64,000 bases of DNA from Allosaccharopolyspora coralli. GTDB lineage: Bacteria; Actinomycetota; Actinomycetes; Mycobacteriales; Pseudonocardiaceae. Where the stretch lies: NCBI RefSeq assembly GCF_009664835.1, contig NZ_CP045929.1, positions 1,798,001-1,862,000 of the forward strand, given 5' to 3'. Positions 26,120-33,633 of the stretch are shown here, one piece after another; the stretch's first letter is position 1, and each line of letters starts with the position of its first letter. The notes beneath the pieces are model-generated. The model did no database searches. It saw only the letters and a program-made list of their open reading frames with translations, and had not been told where the DNA came from. Made by a program: the position numbers and the translations under genes.

Positions 26120-26694
26120 AGCTTCTCCTCGGAGTCCGTGTTTGAGGACTCTCACTCCATCGGCTTCCAGCGTGCGGTGCAGAACCACGCAGCTCAGATT
26201 CCCGTCGCCGAGGCCGCAGGTTGATCAGTTGACGGCGCTGGGGGTCTCGTTCAGGGGATGTTCGGTGTTGCGTTCCCAGTTCTGGGGTGTTGACCCCAGG
26301 ACTGCCCAGACTTCGGTTGACAAAGTGAAGCCTGGGTCAAGGTGTCATCCAACCCCTGGGCAGCCCCACCCGAGGTAGAGAACCCATCGGAATCGCACGT
26401 CACACCCGGGGTGTTCTGGGCGCGGCGTGTGGTCGGGTTACCCGAACCCGGCGCGGCGTTCGCTTGTGAGGCGTCGAGAACTCGCGATTTTCTCGCGAAA
26501 TCATCGGCTGCACCCACGATCTGAAGGTAGTCATCGCGGCCAGCGGCTACCCGGGTACGGCGCGCCCCGAGACGGGCCCGGCGGGTATTTGAAAGCAAGA
26601 GGAAAGCCGCCGCGTGCATGGTCATCGGGGGAATGGCGCGAGCGGGCCGTCGCGGACTCATTCGCGTTTTGAACCGGTGAAAGGGAGCGTGACG

Positions 26695-27729
26695 ATGAGA
26701 AACCGGCACCGCAAGAGGCTGGCAATCGCGACAGCGGCCGTACTGGCACTATCCACCAACGGCACTTCGTCCGCTGTGCAGGCTTCTGGCACGGACTCCG
26801 CAACCAACCCGGGCATCACGGCCGAGCAGCCGAGGATGCTGCTCGTACATGGTTACGGCAGCGCTAAGGACGGCAAAGACTGCAACAACAGCACCTGGGC
26901 CGATGCCCTGACGTACTACCAGTCCGCGGGCGGCCGGTCCCGCGAATCGATGGTGACGATCGGCTACTACAAGGGCAATACCGGCCAAGTGGGCGGGCAG
27001 AACAAGTGCGACTTCGTGATCGGGAACAAGAACGCGGACAACAGCACTTCGATCCGGGACATAGCCAGGGATCTCGCCAACTACATCCACGACAACTACA
27101 GCCCGGGTAATCCCGTCGACATCGTGGCGCATTCGATGGGAGGGCTGATCACGCGTGTCGCGGTGCTCGGCACTTACGAGCACTGGGAGGGGTTTCCGGA
27201 GAGCGTGTTCGTACAGGACATCGTGACACTCGGCACGCCGCACCAGGGCGTGCGAGGTGGGTGCCCGGAAGACAGTTGGGCCTCGGACGGTGATCCGTGC
27301 AGGCAGTGGAACCAAATGGTGCCCAGCGACGCCGGCGGCTCGGGGTTCATCGACAAGCTGCACGAGTCCGAGCCCGGTGCTGGTGACCGCGGCCTTGACG
27401 ACGCGTGGGCATCTGGCATCGACTGGAGCTTGGTCGGCTCGGAGGAGGATCCCACGGTGTCCTACCGCTCGGCGATCGATCAGGGCTACTTCGCCAACCA
27501 GAAGTACGGCTACGACGAAGACCGCAACAACAACGGGAGCCAGGACTGCTGGTCACCGGAGGAAGTGGACCACCAAACGATCCGAGAGCTCGCCGGATCC
27601 GGAGGCTTCTGCCTGCGCTACTGGCACGACGGTAGCGACGGAGGTCCCTACACCACCGACAACGGGTGGTCTCCGCTGAAAACGGCCTTTAAGGCCGCTA
27701 CCCACGATGGAGACGACTTGCCGAGATGA
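26695..27729 (+). CDS. Secreted alpha/beta-hydrolase (lipase-like)
   Basis: 344 residues with a signal peptide (RHRKRLAIATAAVLALSTNG, then SSAVQASG). MLLVHGYGS is the oxyanion-hole stretch, VDIVAHSMGGLITRVAVLG carries the nucleophile Ser, and DIVTLGTPHQGV follows, as in Streptomyces-type lipases. Six or more cysteines suggest disulphides in an exported protein. A likely catalytic His is in the EVDHQTIREL region. AAAGGGAG precedes the ATG at 26695; the open frame upstream to 26614 has none. Codon choice is visibly less GC-rich than in the host genes, supporting later acquisition. It is the last intact gene of the element. Confidence 0.85.
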   Translation: MRNRHRKRLAIATAAVLALSTNGTSSAVQASGTDSATNPGITAEQPRMLLVHGYGSAKDGKDCNNSTWADALTYYQSAGGRSRESMVTIGYYKGNTGQVGGQNKCDFVIGNKNADNSTSIRDIARDLANYIHDNYSPGNPVDIVAHSMGGLITRVAVLGTYEHWEGFPESVFVQDIVTLGTPHQGVRGGCPEDSWASDGDPCRQWNQMVPSDAGGSGFIDKLHESEPGAGDRGLDDAWASGIDWSLVGSEEDPTVSYRSAIDQGYFANQKYGYDEDRNNNGSQDCWSPEEVDHQTIRELAGSGGFCLRYWHDGSDGGPYTTDNGWSPLKTAFKAATHDGDDLPR

Positions 27730-27789
27730 CCTCACAGAAGGGGGGATGCCGCCGGTGGGCTCCCCCTTGGGTGTGGACACCCTGATTCT

Positions 27790-27825
27790 GGGTCCTGTGG
27801 GTCCTGTGGGTCCTGTGGGTCCTGT
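27790..27825 (+). repeat. Four tandem copies of a 9-mer (GGGTCCTGT)
   Basis: Exact 9-base unit repeated four times, just after the lipase gene. It is followed by an IS3 orfA remnant. It is probably replication slippage in non-coding DNA. Confidence 0.9.
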
Positions 27826-27841
27826 GGAGGAAGTGTCCTTG

Positions 27842-27925
27842 GTGGCACGGAAGTCGAAGTTTCGCGAGGAGTTCAAGCGGGACGCGGTGGCGATTCGGAG
27901 AACCTTGAGTCGATGGGCTCGTTGA
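27842..27925 (+). pseudogene. IS3-type OrfA N-terminal remnant
   Basis: MARKSKFREEFKRDAVAI is the usual start of an IS3 OrfA. It then jumps to RRTLSRWAR and stops. The frame is broken and no inverted repeat is visible. The rest of the gap to the attR copy (27926-28143) holds no gene. Confidence 0.6.
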
Positions 27926-28143
27926 TCACTGAGGAGTAGGAACTGGGGGCCGAGCTTGCCGGACGGGCTGCGCGCGAGTTGTGCGCCCTGAAGCGATCTC
28001 CATTGTCGTGGGAGCAGAAATCTGGGAGGATTTTGGGAGGATAGATGTGCGTCGAACTGCACTCAACCGGATATGAGCGGTCGCAACAGCGTTGTTTCCA
28101 CCTGCGGATTCTCGATTTTCGCAGGTCGGGCGGCTGCGGCTGT

Positions 28144-28195
28144 CTACCTTGACACGGTAGAGGTCGCTGGTTCAATCCCAGCATCGCGCACCAGT
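28144..28195 (+). repeat. attR: displaced original tRNA-Val 3' half
   Basis: 52 bases matching 6534-6585 with two differences. G28166 and C28182 replace A6556 and T6572 and pair with each other in the T-stem. There is no 5' half here. A terminator follows directly, so this is most likely the host's original tRNA 3' end. Confidence 0.9.
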
Positions 28196-28207
28196 TGTCA
28201 GTGCACA

Positions 28208-28240
28208 GACCCCTGCAAGTGATTCTCACCGGCAGGGGTC
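28208..28240 (+). terminator. Original tRNA-Val terminator
   Basis: GACCCCTGC (28208-28216) pairs with GCAGGGGTC (28232-28240); the loop region resembles the copy at 6604-6637. It is also the end point for the minus-strand lyase gene at 28266. Confidence 0.7.
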
Positions 28241-28265
28241 TTGCTGCGGCGGGCGGCGCGCCGAA

Positions 28266-29381
28266 TCATGCGTCCCGGTGTCCTTCGGTGCTGAGCAGCG
28301 CGACGGTCGACGTGTTGTCCAGTCCCAGCGTCGCACGGATCTGTTCCGCCTCATCGCTGAAGAGTGTGCGTACTGCTGCGAGCGCGGCTGCTCCGCACGG
28401 ACCCGACGACACTCCGAGGCCGGCCAAATCTGTGACCGCAGCACGGGATTCACCGTCGGTGACCGTCATAGCGGCGTCCAGACCGTGGCGCAGGTACGGC
28501 CATGCGAGTGTCGACGGTGTTCCACAGTTCAGCCCGGCCATGATCGTGGCGCCGGTGCCGACGCTGGTGATCTCGGAGCGGGACAGGCTGTGCTGCACGC
28601 AGGCCGCGGTGTCCGGTTCTACGCCGATCAGCGCCGTCGGGATGCCGGTTCGGTTCTGACTTCGGTAGTGAGTGACGGCGGCTTGCGCCAGTGAACCGAC
28701 GCCGACGGGCACGGCCAGTGCGTTCGGCCCGGTTTCGTCGACGGAGGCCAACTGAACGTCGATCTCCGCGAACAGCGTGGAGTAGCCGTCGACGATCCAC
28801 TGTGGTGTCGTCTCGTAGCCGGGCCAGGACGTGTCTTGCACCAGCACCGCATCCGGTCTCGCGGCGTCCGCGGCAGCGTGCCGAACGGTTTCGTCGTAGT
28901 CCGCTTCCAGAACGGTGACGGAGGCACCTTCGTCGCGAATGGCATGTACGGCGGGCGCGTCCACGACTGCGGGGACGAAGATCTTCGCAGGAAGGCCGAT
29001 CAACCGAGCCATTCTGGCGAGCGCGCGACCGTGGTTGCCGTCTGTCGCGGTGACCAACTCGAAGGAGCCCTCGGAGGCAACGCGGTGACGGAGTGCGTCG
29101 ATGGTCGGAGGCGTGACCGCCCCACCCGTCCGTTCGGATACGACGCGGTAGATCGCGTAAAAGACGCCCAGCGCCTTGAACGCGGGGAGTCCCAGCCGCG
29201 TCGACTTGTCCTTGACGAACAGCCGTCGCACGCCGAGCTGATCGGCGACTCCGGGAAGCTCAACCAACGGCGTGGGGGACGAATCCGGCAGCCGTGCGTG
29301 AAAGGTCAGGACGTCTCCCGGTGGGGGAGGGCAACCCCAGAATCTGGCCGAGGAATTGACGTACGCACCGGCGGGCTGCAT
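28266..29381 (-). CDS. PLP-dependent ammonia-lyase (diaminopropionate ammonia-lyase-like)
   Basis: 371 residues. KSTRLGLPAFKALGVFYAIY carries the PLP-binding Lys in the pattern used by diaminopropionate ammonia-lyases. ATDGNHGRALARMARLIGLP binds the phosphate-side substrate region, and PVGVGSLAQAAVTHYR, GVEPDTAACVQ and GLGVSSGPCGAAALAAV fit the fold-II enzymes. The reaction would release ammonia and pyruvate from diaminopropionate or a related beta-substituted amino acid. I start at 29381 (MQPAGAYVN), preceded by GGTGGAG; the frame is open upstream to 29708 but reads as non-coding. It is the first host gene right of the integrated element. Confidence 0.75.
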   Translation of the reverse strand: MQPAGAYVNSSARFWGCPPPPGDVLTFHARLPDSSPTPLVELPGVADQLGVRRLFVKDKSTRLGLPAFKALGVFYAIYRVVSERTGGAVTPPTIDALRHRVASEGSFELVTATDGNHGRALARMARLIGLPAKIFVPAVVDAPAVHAIRDEGASVTVLEADYDETVRHAAADAARPDAVLVQDTSWPGYETTPQWIVDGYSTLFAEIDVQLASVDETGPNALAVPVGVGSLAQAAVTHYRSQNRTGIPTALIGVEPDTAACVQHSLSRSEITSVGTGATIMAGLNCGTPSTLAWPYLRHGLDAAMTVTDGESRAAVTDLAGLGVSSGPCGAAALAAVRTLFSDEAEQIRATLGLDNTSTVALLSTEGHRDA

Positions 29382-29802
29382 GACTCCACCGTGGCATCCG
29401 TTCGCCCGTTGAACGACGCGGGCATCGTCACCTGCCGGCCCGAGATCGCGACGTTCACCGATGAAGAAGGCGTTCGCTTCCGGACCGAGATGCTCGGCAG
29501 CGCCGTCACGGCCGGACGGCTCGCCAGCCGTACGAGTACTCGCCCCCGAGTGCCTTGCGCGCACGGCATCGACGTTCTCCCCAGCACCGTCCGCAGGCTG
29601 TCCGGCGAGCGCTGAGTCCGAACGGACTTCGTGCCAGCGGGTGCTGGTGTGCGTGTTCCGGAGGGCGGCAGTGGCGTTGCGAGCGCTCGACCGAACCAGG
29701 AGCAGCAACTCACGGTCCTGCGAAAGTGTCGTGCGCGTCGACGACGCCGGTGACGGGCGGGGCCACCGCGGTGGCGGCGGCCCGACCGCTACGCTGGAAT
29801 CG

Positions 29803-29868
29803 CGGTGGAGGGGCTCGCCGTCCCGACAGGGGAGAACCGCGGCATCGATGCCGCCAACGGTCCCTACT
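29803..29868 (+). promoter_or_regulatory. Candidate fluoride (crcB) riboswitch
   Basis: GGTGGAGGGGCTCGCC (29804-29819), GAACCGC (29834-29840) and a terminal CAACGGTCCCTAC (29855-29867) follow the order of the conserved blocks of the crcB motif (GG-GAUGG-UUCGCC, AACCGC, UGAUGRCUCCUAC). It ends 38 bases before two fluoride channel genes. Match by eye, not by a covariance model. Confidence 0.55.
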
Positions 29869-29905
29869 TGGCCATGGTCGTAGCGGGCTCAAGTAGGAGG
29901 TATCG

Positions 29906-30385
29906 GTGATCAGGACGAGCCGCTCGGCGGGCGCGGTCGACCGCAGCGCCGCAGTCCGGCGACGCGTGGGCACCGGGACCGACGGTGCGGTCGTGATCGT
30001 CGTCGCCCTCGGTGGCGGTCTCGGCGCACTGGCGCGTTACGGGCTGTGGCACGTGCTGCCCCCACCTCCCGGCCACTTCCCGTTGGCCACGTTCACGGCC
30101 AACGTGCTCGGCTGTGTGCTCATCGGTGTGCTCATGGTCCTGATCACCGAAGTGTGGTCGGCGCACCGGCTGGTGCGTCCGTTCCTGGGGGTCGGAATCC
30201 TCGGCGGTTTCACCACGTTCTCGACCTACGCCGTCGAGTTCCACGAACTGCTGCGCTCCGGACTCGTGCTCGGCGCCGTCGGCTATCTGACGGTGACGCT
30301 GCTGTGCGCACTGGTCGCCGTGATCCTGGGTGTGTGGGGGACCCGCCTGGGTGCGAACCTCGTTCGGAAGAGCGAAGCGTCGTGA
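29906..30385 (+). CDS. crcB: Fluoride channel CrcB/Fluc, first subunit
   Basis: 159 residues, four membrane helices. LGGGLGALARYGLWHVL, FTANVLGCVLIGVLMVL and GILGGFTTFSTYAVEF are the three Fluc signatures (GxxGAxxRY, NxxGxxxxG and GGxTTFSTF, with the Phe residues of the fluoride pore). Fluc proteins export fluoride as dual-topology dimers. The N-terminal 25 residues are an extension. GTG start with GGAGG upstream. Its stop overlaps the next crcB start by 4 bases (GTGA). Confidence 0.95.
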   Translation: MIRTSRSAGAVDRSAAVRRRVGTGTDGAVVIVVALGGGLGALARYGLWHVLPPPPGHFPLATFTANVLGCVLIGVLMVLITEVWSAHRLVRPFLGVGILGGFTTFSTYAVEFHELLRSGLVLGAVGYLTVTLLCALVAVILGVWGTRLGANLVRKSEAS

Positions 30386-30747
30386 CCGCGGTGCTGGTCT
30401 TTCTCGGCGCCGGGGCGGGCGCCGCGTTGCGGTATCTGACCGACCGGGTCGTACAGAGACGCCACTGCGGAGTTTTCCCCTGGGGCACACTCGCGGTCAA
30501 CGTCGTCGGTTCCGCGCTCCTCGGAACCATTCTCGGTGCCGGGCACCTCATTCCGCCCGCCGTGACGGCGCTCGCGGGCATCGGGTTCTCCGGCGCCCTG
30601 ACCACCTACAGCACGTTCAGCTACGAAACGTTCCGCCTGATCGAGGATCGCGCGTACTCCCTGGCTGTCCGGAACATCTTCGGGAGCGTGCTCGGTACCT
30701 GCGTAGCCGCCCTCGTCGCCTACACCGCGACGAGTGCCGTGGTGTAG
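30382..30747 (+). CDS. crcB: Fluoride channel CrcB/Fluc, second subunit
   Basis: 121 residues with the same signatures: GAGAGAALRYLTDR, GTLAVNVVGSALLGTILG and GFSGALTTYSTFSYE. Paired crcB genes usually encode a heterodimeric channel with fixed opposite topologies. It is translationally coupled to the first copy. The frame is open further upstream (30046), but that part reads the other gene in a shifted frame. Confidence 0.95.
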   Translation: MTAVLVFLGAGAGAALRYLTDRVVQRRHCGVFPWGTLAVNVVGSALLGTILGAGHLIPPAVTALAGIGFSGALTTYSTFSYETFRLIEDRAYSLAVRNIFGSVLGTCVAALVAYTATSAVV

Positions 30748-30879
30748 GCGACGAGGGCACCGTGGCGCGTGAGTGGTCACGCGGCCTGTAGGTGGCTACT
30801 TGACATCGACCCGCCCGCAGCCGACCGCGAGGTGCGGTCCGCCACTCAAACCACCAGCCCAGATCAATCCGTGCACCCT

Positions 30880-31218
30880 CTACTGATGTTCCATGCCTTT
30901 GCCGGTGCTGCTGCGAGTGCCTTGCGGAGTCGGGCGTCCCGATTCTCGCGGGCCCTGCGGAGCGACGGGCGAGCTGCCGCGCTGGTGGTCGGGCGTGTCG
31001 ACGGGTTCCTTTTCGGGCCCGGGTGAGGGCGTCGCGCCCTCATCGAGCTCGCTGCGGCGCTGCTGAAGGAGTTCGAGCACCGGAGTCCGGTTGGCGTGCG
31101 CGTGTTCGTGCTCGACGAGCTGGTCCAGTTCGTCGGTGGTCAGCGCCCGGATCCGATGCTGGAGCGCGCCCACCGGCAGCTCGTCGTAACCCGGTAGCGG
31201 AAGCGGCTGTTCGGTCAT
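30880..31218 (-). CDS. Small conserved actinobacterial protein
   Basis: 112 residues. LPGYDELPVGALQHRIRALT, then DELDQLVEHEHAHANRTPVL, forms a compact helical N-terminal part; the C-terminal half (PSPGPEKEPVDTPDHQ onward) is polar and disordered. The N-terminal pattern recurs in actinobacteria, but I know no function. The start at 31218 is followed by TEQPLPL; the upstream AAGGGACG is a reasonable ribosome site. It lies next to another small gene on the same strand. Confidence 0.6.
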   Translation of the reverse strand: MTEQPLPLPGYDELPVGALQHRIRALTTDELDQLVEHEHAHANRTPVLELLQQRRSELDEGATPSPGPEKEPVDTPDHQRGSSPVAPQGPRESGRPTPQGTRSSTGKGMEHQ

Positions 31219-31253
31219 GACGAATCACGTCCCTTCGTACGCGGGGTGAGTGA

Positions 31254-31469
31254 TCAGGCCTCCACCACAGGCGCGAGCCACCCGTCGTCGGCGGTGCTCC
31301 ACGCCGCGCTCCGCGACCAGCCCGCCGCCCGCAGTTCGTCGTCGGCGGACGAGGAATCGGCGCCTGCGGGCAGCACGAGTTCGGTGATGGTCGCGCCTCG
31401 GTCGTCTCGCACGACGATCACCGGCTGCGCCCCTGCGGAGGCGTTCTGGATGTGCGCTGTGTTGGTCAT
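31254..31469 (-). CDS. Small hypothetical protein
   Basis: 71 residues: PVIVVRDDRGATITELVLPA, then DDELRAAGWSRSAAWSTADD. The start at 31469 is chosen because GGGAAGG lies about 5 bases before it; the longer frame to 31715 runs into non-coding sequence. No known domain. It may form a small operon with the gene at 30880 (35-base gap). Confidence 0.55.
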   Translation of the reverse strand: MTNTAHIQNASAGAQPVIVVRDDRGATITELVLPAGADSSSADDELRAAGWSRSAAWSTADDGWLAPVVEA

Positions 31470-31665
31470 CGCCTTCCCGTTCTCCAGCCGGTCTCGAGCC
31501 GGCTTGGTTCTTCGTCTGTGGGACGCGCTCCTAAGTGAGCACGCCCGGTGCTGCCGATGACGGTTACCCGCCCACGTGAGTGCCCAAACGTCACGGAGTG
31601 CACCGCGTCGACCGTCGGCGCGGTGCACTCCGGTGTGGGACGTAGTGTCTATTGTGGAGGGAAGA

Positions 31666-33615
31666 TCAGGTGGTGGCGCCGCCGAATGCTCGAGGCGAGG
31701 ACAGCTGGGTGGCATTGACGGTGCGGGCGCGTTCGACGACCAGACAGGTCACGACCAGTCCGCCGACGAGCCAGGCCAGCAACGCGGTGATCCCGCCGCC
31801 CGCCGGCGCGGTGTCCGCGAGCACGGCGCCGAAACCGTTCAGGGCCGGGCCGATGGGAAGCACCGACGTCAGTTGCCCGAGCAACGGTGGCACGGCGGTG
31901 ATGAACCCGGTGGCGACGGCCATGAGCGCGACGAGCATCGACACGAACCTTCCCGCTCCACCGAACGCCGCGAGTGCCTGGTTGACCGCGGTGAACGCCA
32001 CCGCGGTCACCACGGAGAGTCCCGCGACGCCGAACCACTGACCGATCGGCAGGTTCTGCGAGACGCCGAGCACGGCGCTGACCACGACACCCTGGGCGAC
32101 GGCGACGGCAGTGGGCAACCCGAACTGGCGCAGCACCAACCTGGGCGTCGAGCGGGTCGATTCGAGCGTCCGCTCCGGCATCGCCCGCAACACCAGGAAC
32201 GTCGCCAGCGCGCCGATCCACAGGGCGAGCGCCGCGTACAACGGCGGACCGGCCGAGCCGAACCCGAAGCCACGGCCCTCGCTGTCGGTGTTGATCGGGT
32301 CCGCGACCGCCTGGGACAGCGTGTCGCGTTCCTGTTCGCCGTACCGCGGTAGTTCCTCGACGGCGCGGTTCAATCCGTTGGAGAGCTCACCCGATCCGTT
32401 GCCGAGCTGATCGGCCCCACCGGCGAGTTCGCGGACGCCTCCTGCTAGCTGGTCGGCACCGTCGGCGAGCTCGTCGGCTCCACCCGTTGTCTGCGACAGG
32501 CCGTCGGAGAGTTGAGAAGCGCCGGAATCGAGCTGATCGGCCCCGTCGGCCAGCTGGTCGATACCCGACGTCAGTGCGGGCAGGCCGCCTCCGGATTCCG
32601 CCGTGCGTCCGGCGAGCGCGTCGAGCCCGGTGGAGATTCCGTCGCTGGCCTGCTGCACCTGCCCCGCACCCTCACTCAGCGCTTGGGACTTCGCGGCCTG
32701 GACGGCGATCTTGTTGCACATCGGCAGTGTGCCCGGTGGGCATTCCCTGGACATTTCGGCCAGTTCCTGCGACATGATCTGCAACTCGCTGTTGAGCTGC
32801 TGCACGCCTTCGGATTCCTGTGTGGACACGTCGGCCAATTGCCCGGCCTGGTCCGGAAGTTGTGCAGTCTGCTGCTGCAACTGCGTCAATCCGTCGGAGA
32901 GTCCGCCGGCGCCCTGCGTCAGTTGGGAGGCGCCCTCGTCGAGCTGTCCGAGGCCGTCGGCCAGGGTGCGGGATCCACCGGCGAGCTCGTCGGCTCCGTC
33001 GGCGAGCCTGCCCGTCCCGTCGGCCAGCTCCCGGGCCCCGTCGGCCAGCGACGTGGCGCCGTCGGAGGCCTGCCCGAGTTGGTCGCCGAGCGTGTTGAAG
33101 CCGACGTAGAGGTTGTCCAAGTAGGTGGTGGTGAGGTCGTTGCCGAGCAGCGCGGTGGCGGTGGAGGTGACCTCGCGGCTCACGGCCTCGTCGGCCGGTT
33201 TGCTGCGCTCACCGGTGGCGACGTCGATCGTGGCCTGCTGGGCCTGGGCGGGATCACCCGAGAACGAGGTCGCCGCCGCGGAGAAGTTCTCCGGAATGGT
33301 CACTACGGCCGCGTAGCTGCCGTCCTCGAGGCCTTGGGAAGCGGTTTCCGGTGTGGCGTACTCCCAGTCGTAGTTCCCGTCGATCTCGTCCCCGACGAGC
33401 TTCGCCGACAGTTGCCGGCCCAGGGGAGTGAGCTGGCCCTGCACCTCGACGGGCTCGTCGTTGTTGACGATCGCGGCCTTGACTCCGGCCAGCCGCTCGT
33501 CCGGCTGGCCCAACGACCAGCTGAGCACCCCCGCGACGGCCAGCGGAACCAGCAGCAGGCCGACCAGGGACAGGGCGATCCGCGTCCGGGATCGGTCGTG
33601 GAGCAACGAGCGCAC
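31666..33615 (-). CDS. YhgE/Pip family membrane protein
   Basis: 649 residues. One N-terminal helix (IALSLVGLLLVPLAVAGVLS) is followed by a large extracellular domain (KAAIVNNDEPVEVQGQ) and a long heptad-like stretch (about residues 185-430) built from repeats such as LADGADEL and LADGTGRL. The C-terminal five or six helices (GPPLYAALALWIGALATFL onward) resemble the ABC-2 permease fold. YhgE/Pip proteins include phage-infection and type VII-related EsaA-like factors. The gene follows the MMPL gene by 18 bases, so they form an operon controlled by the divergent TetR gene. Confidence 0.85.
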   Translation of the reverse strand: MRSLLHDRSRTRIALSLVGLLLVPLAVAGVLSWSLGQPDERLAGVKAAIVNNDEPVEVQGQLTPLGRQLSAKLVGDEIDGNYDWEYATPETASQGLEDGSYAAVVTIPENFSAAATSFSGDPAQAQQATIDVATGERSKPADEAVSREVTSTATALLGNDLTTTYLDNLYVGFNTLGDQLGQASDGATSLADGARELADGTGRLADGADELAGGSRTLADGLGQLDEGASQLTQGAGGLSDGLTQLQQQTAQLPDQAGQLADVSTQESEGVQQLNSELQIMSQELAEMSRECPPGTLPMCNKIAVQAAKSQALSEGAGQVQQASDGISTGLDALAGRTAESGGGLPALTSGIDQLADGADQLDSGASQLSDGLSQTTGGADELADGADQLAGGVRELAGGADQLGNGSGELSNGLNRAVEELPRYGEQERDTLSQAVADPINTDSEGRGFGFGSAGPPLYAALALWIGALATFLVLRAMPERTLESTRSTPRLVLRQFGLPTAVAVAQGVVVSAVLGVSQNLPIGQWFGVAGLSVVTAVAFTAVNQALAAFGGAGRFVSMLVALMAVATGFITAVPPLLGQLTSVLPIGPALNGFGAVLADTAPAGGGITALLAWLVGGLVVTCLVVERARTVNATQLSSPRAFGGATT

Positions 33616-33633
33616 AGCGATGACCTCTGCTTT

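Larger units (their letters stand above)
6534..28195. mobile_element. 21.6 kb integrative (probably conjugative-derived) element in tRNA-Val(GAC)
   Basis: A 52-bp direct repeat with two mismatches bounds the region (6534-6585 and 28144-28195). It starts at the anticodon stem of tRNA-Val and runs through its 3' end. The integrase and an excisionase-like gene lie just inside the left end. Conjugation-type genes (a TrbC/VirB2-like pilin and the start of a secreted transfer protein) follow, but the rest of the transfer module is missing, replaced by insertion sequences and cargo. A second tRNA terminator lies just past the right repeat. It is probably no longer self-transmissible, though integrase and excisionase look intact. 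Confidence 0.9.

Noticed and set aside
29461-29883. 140-codon frame between the lyase and crcB genes
   Set aside because: Overlaps the candidate riboswitch and shows only GC-driven composition.
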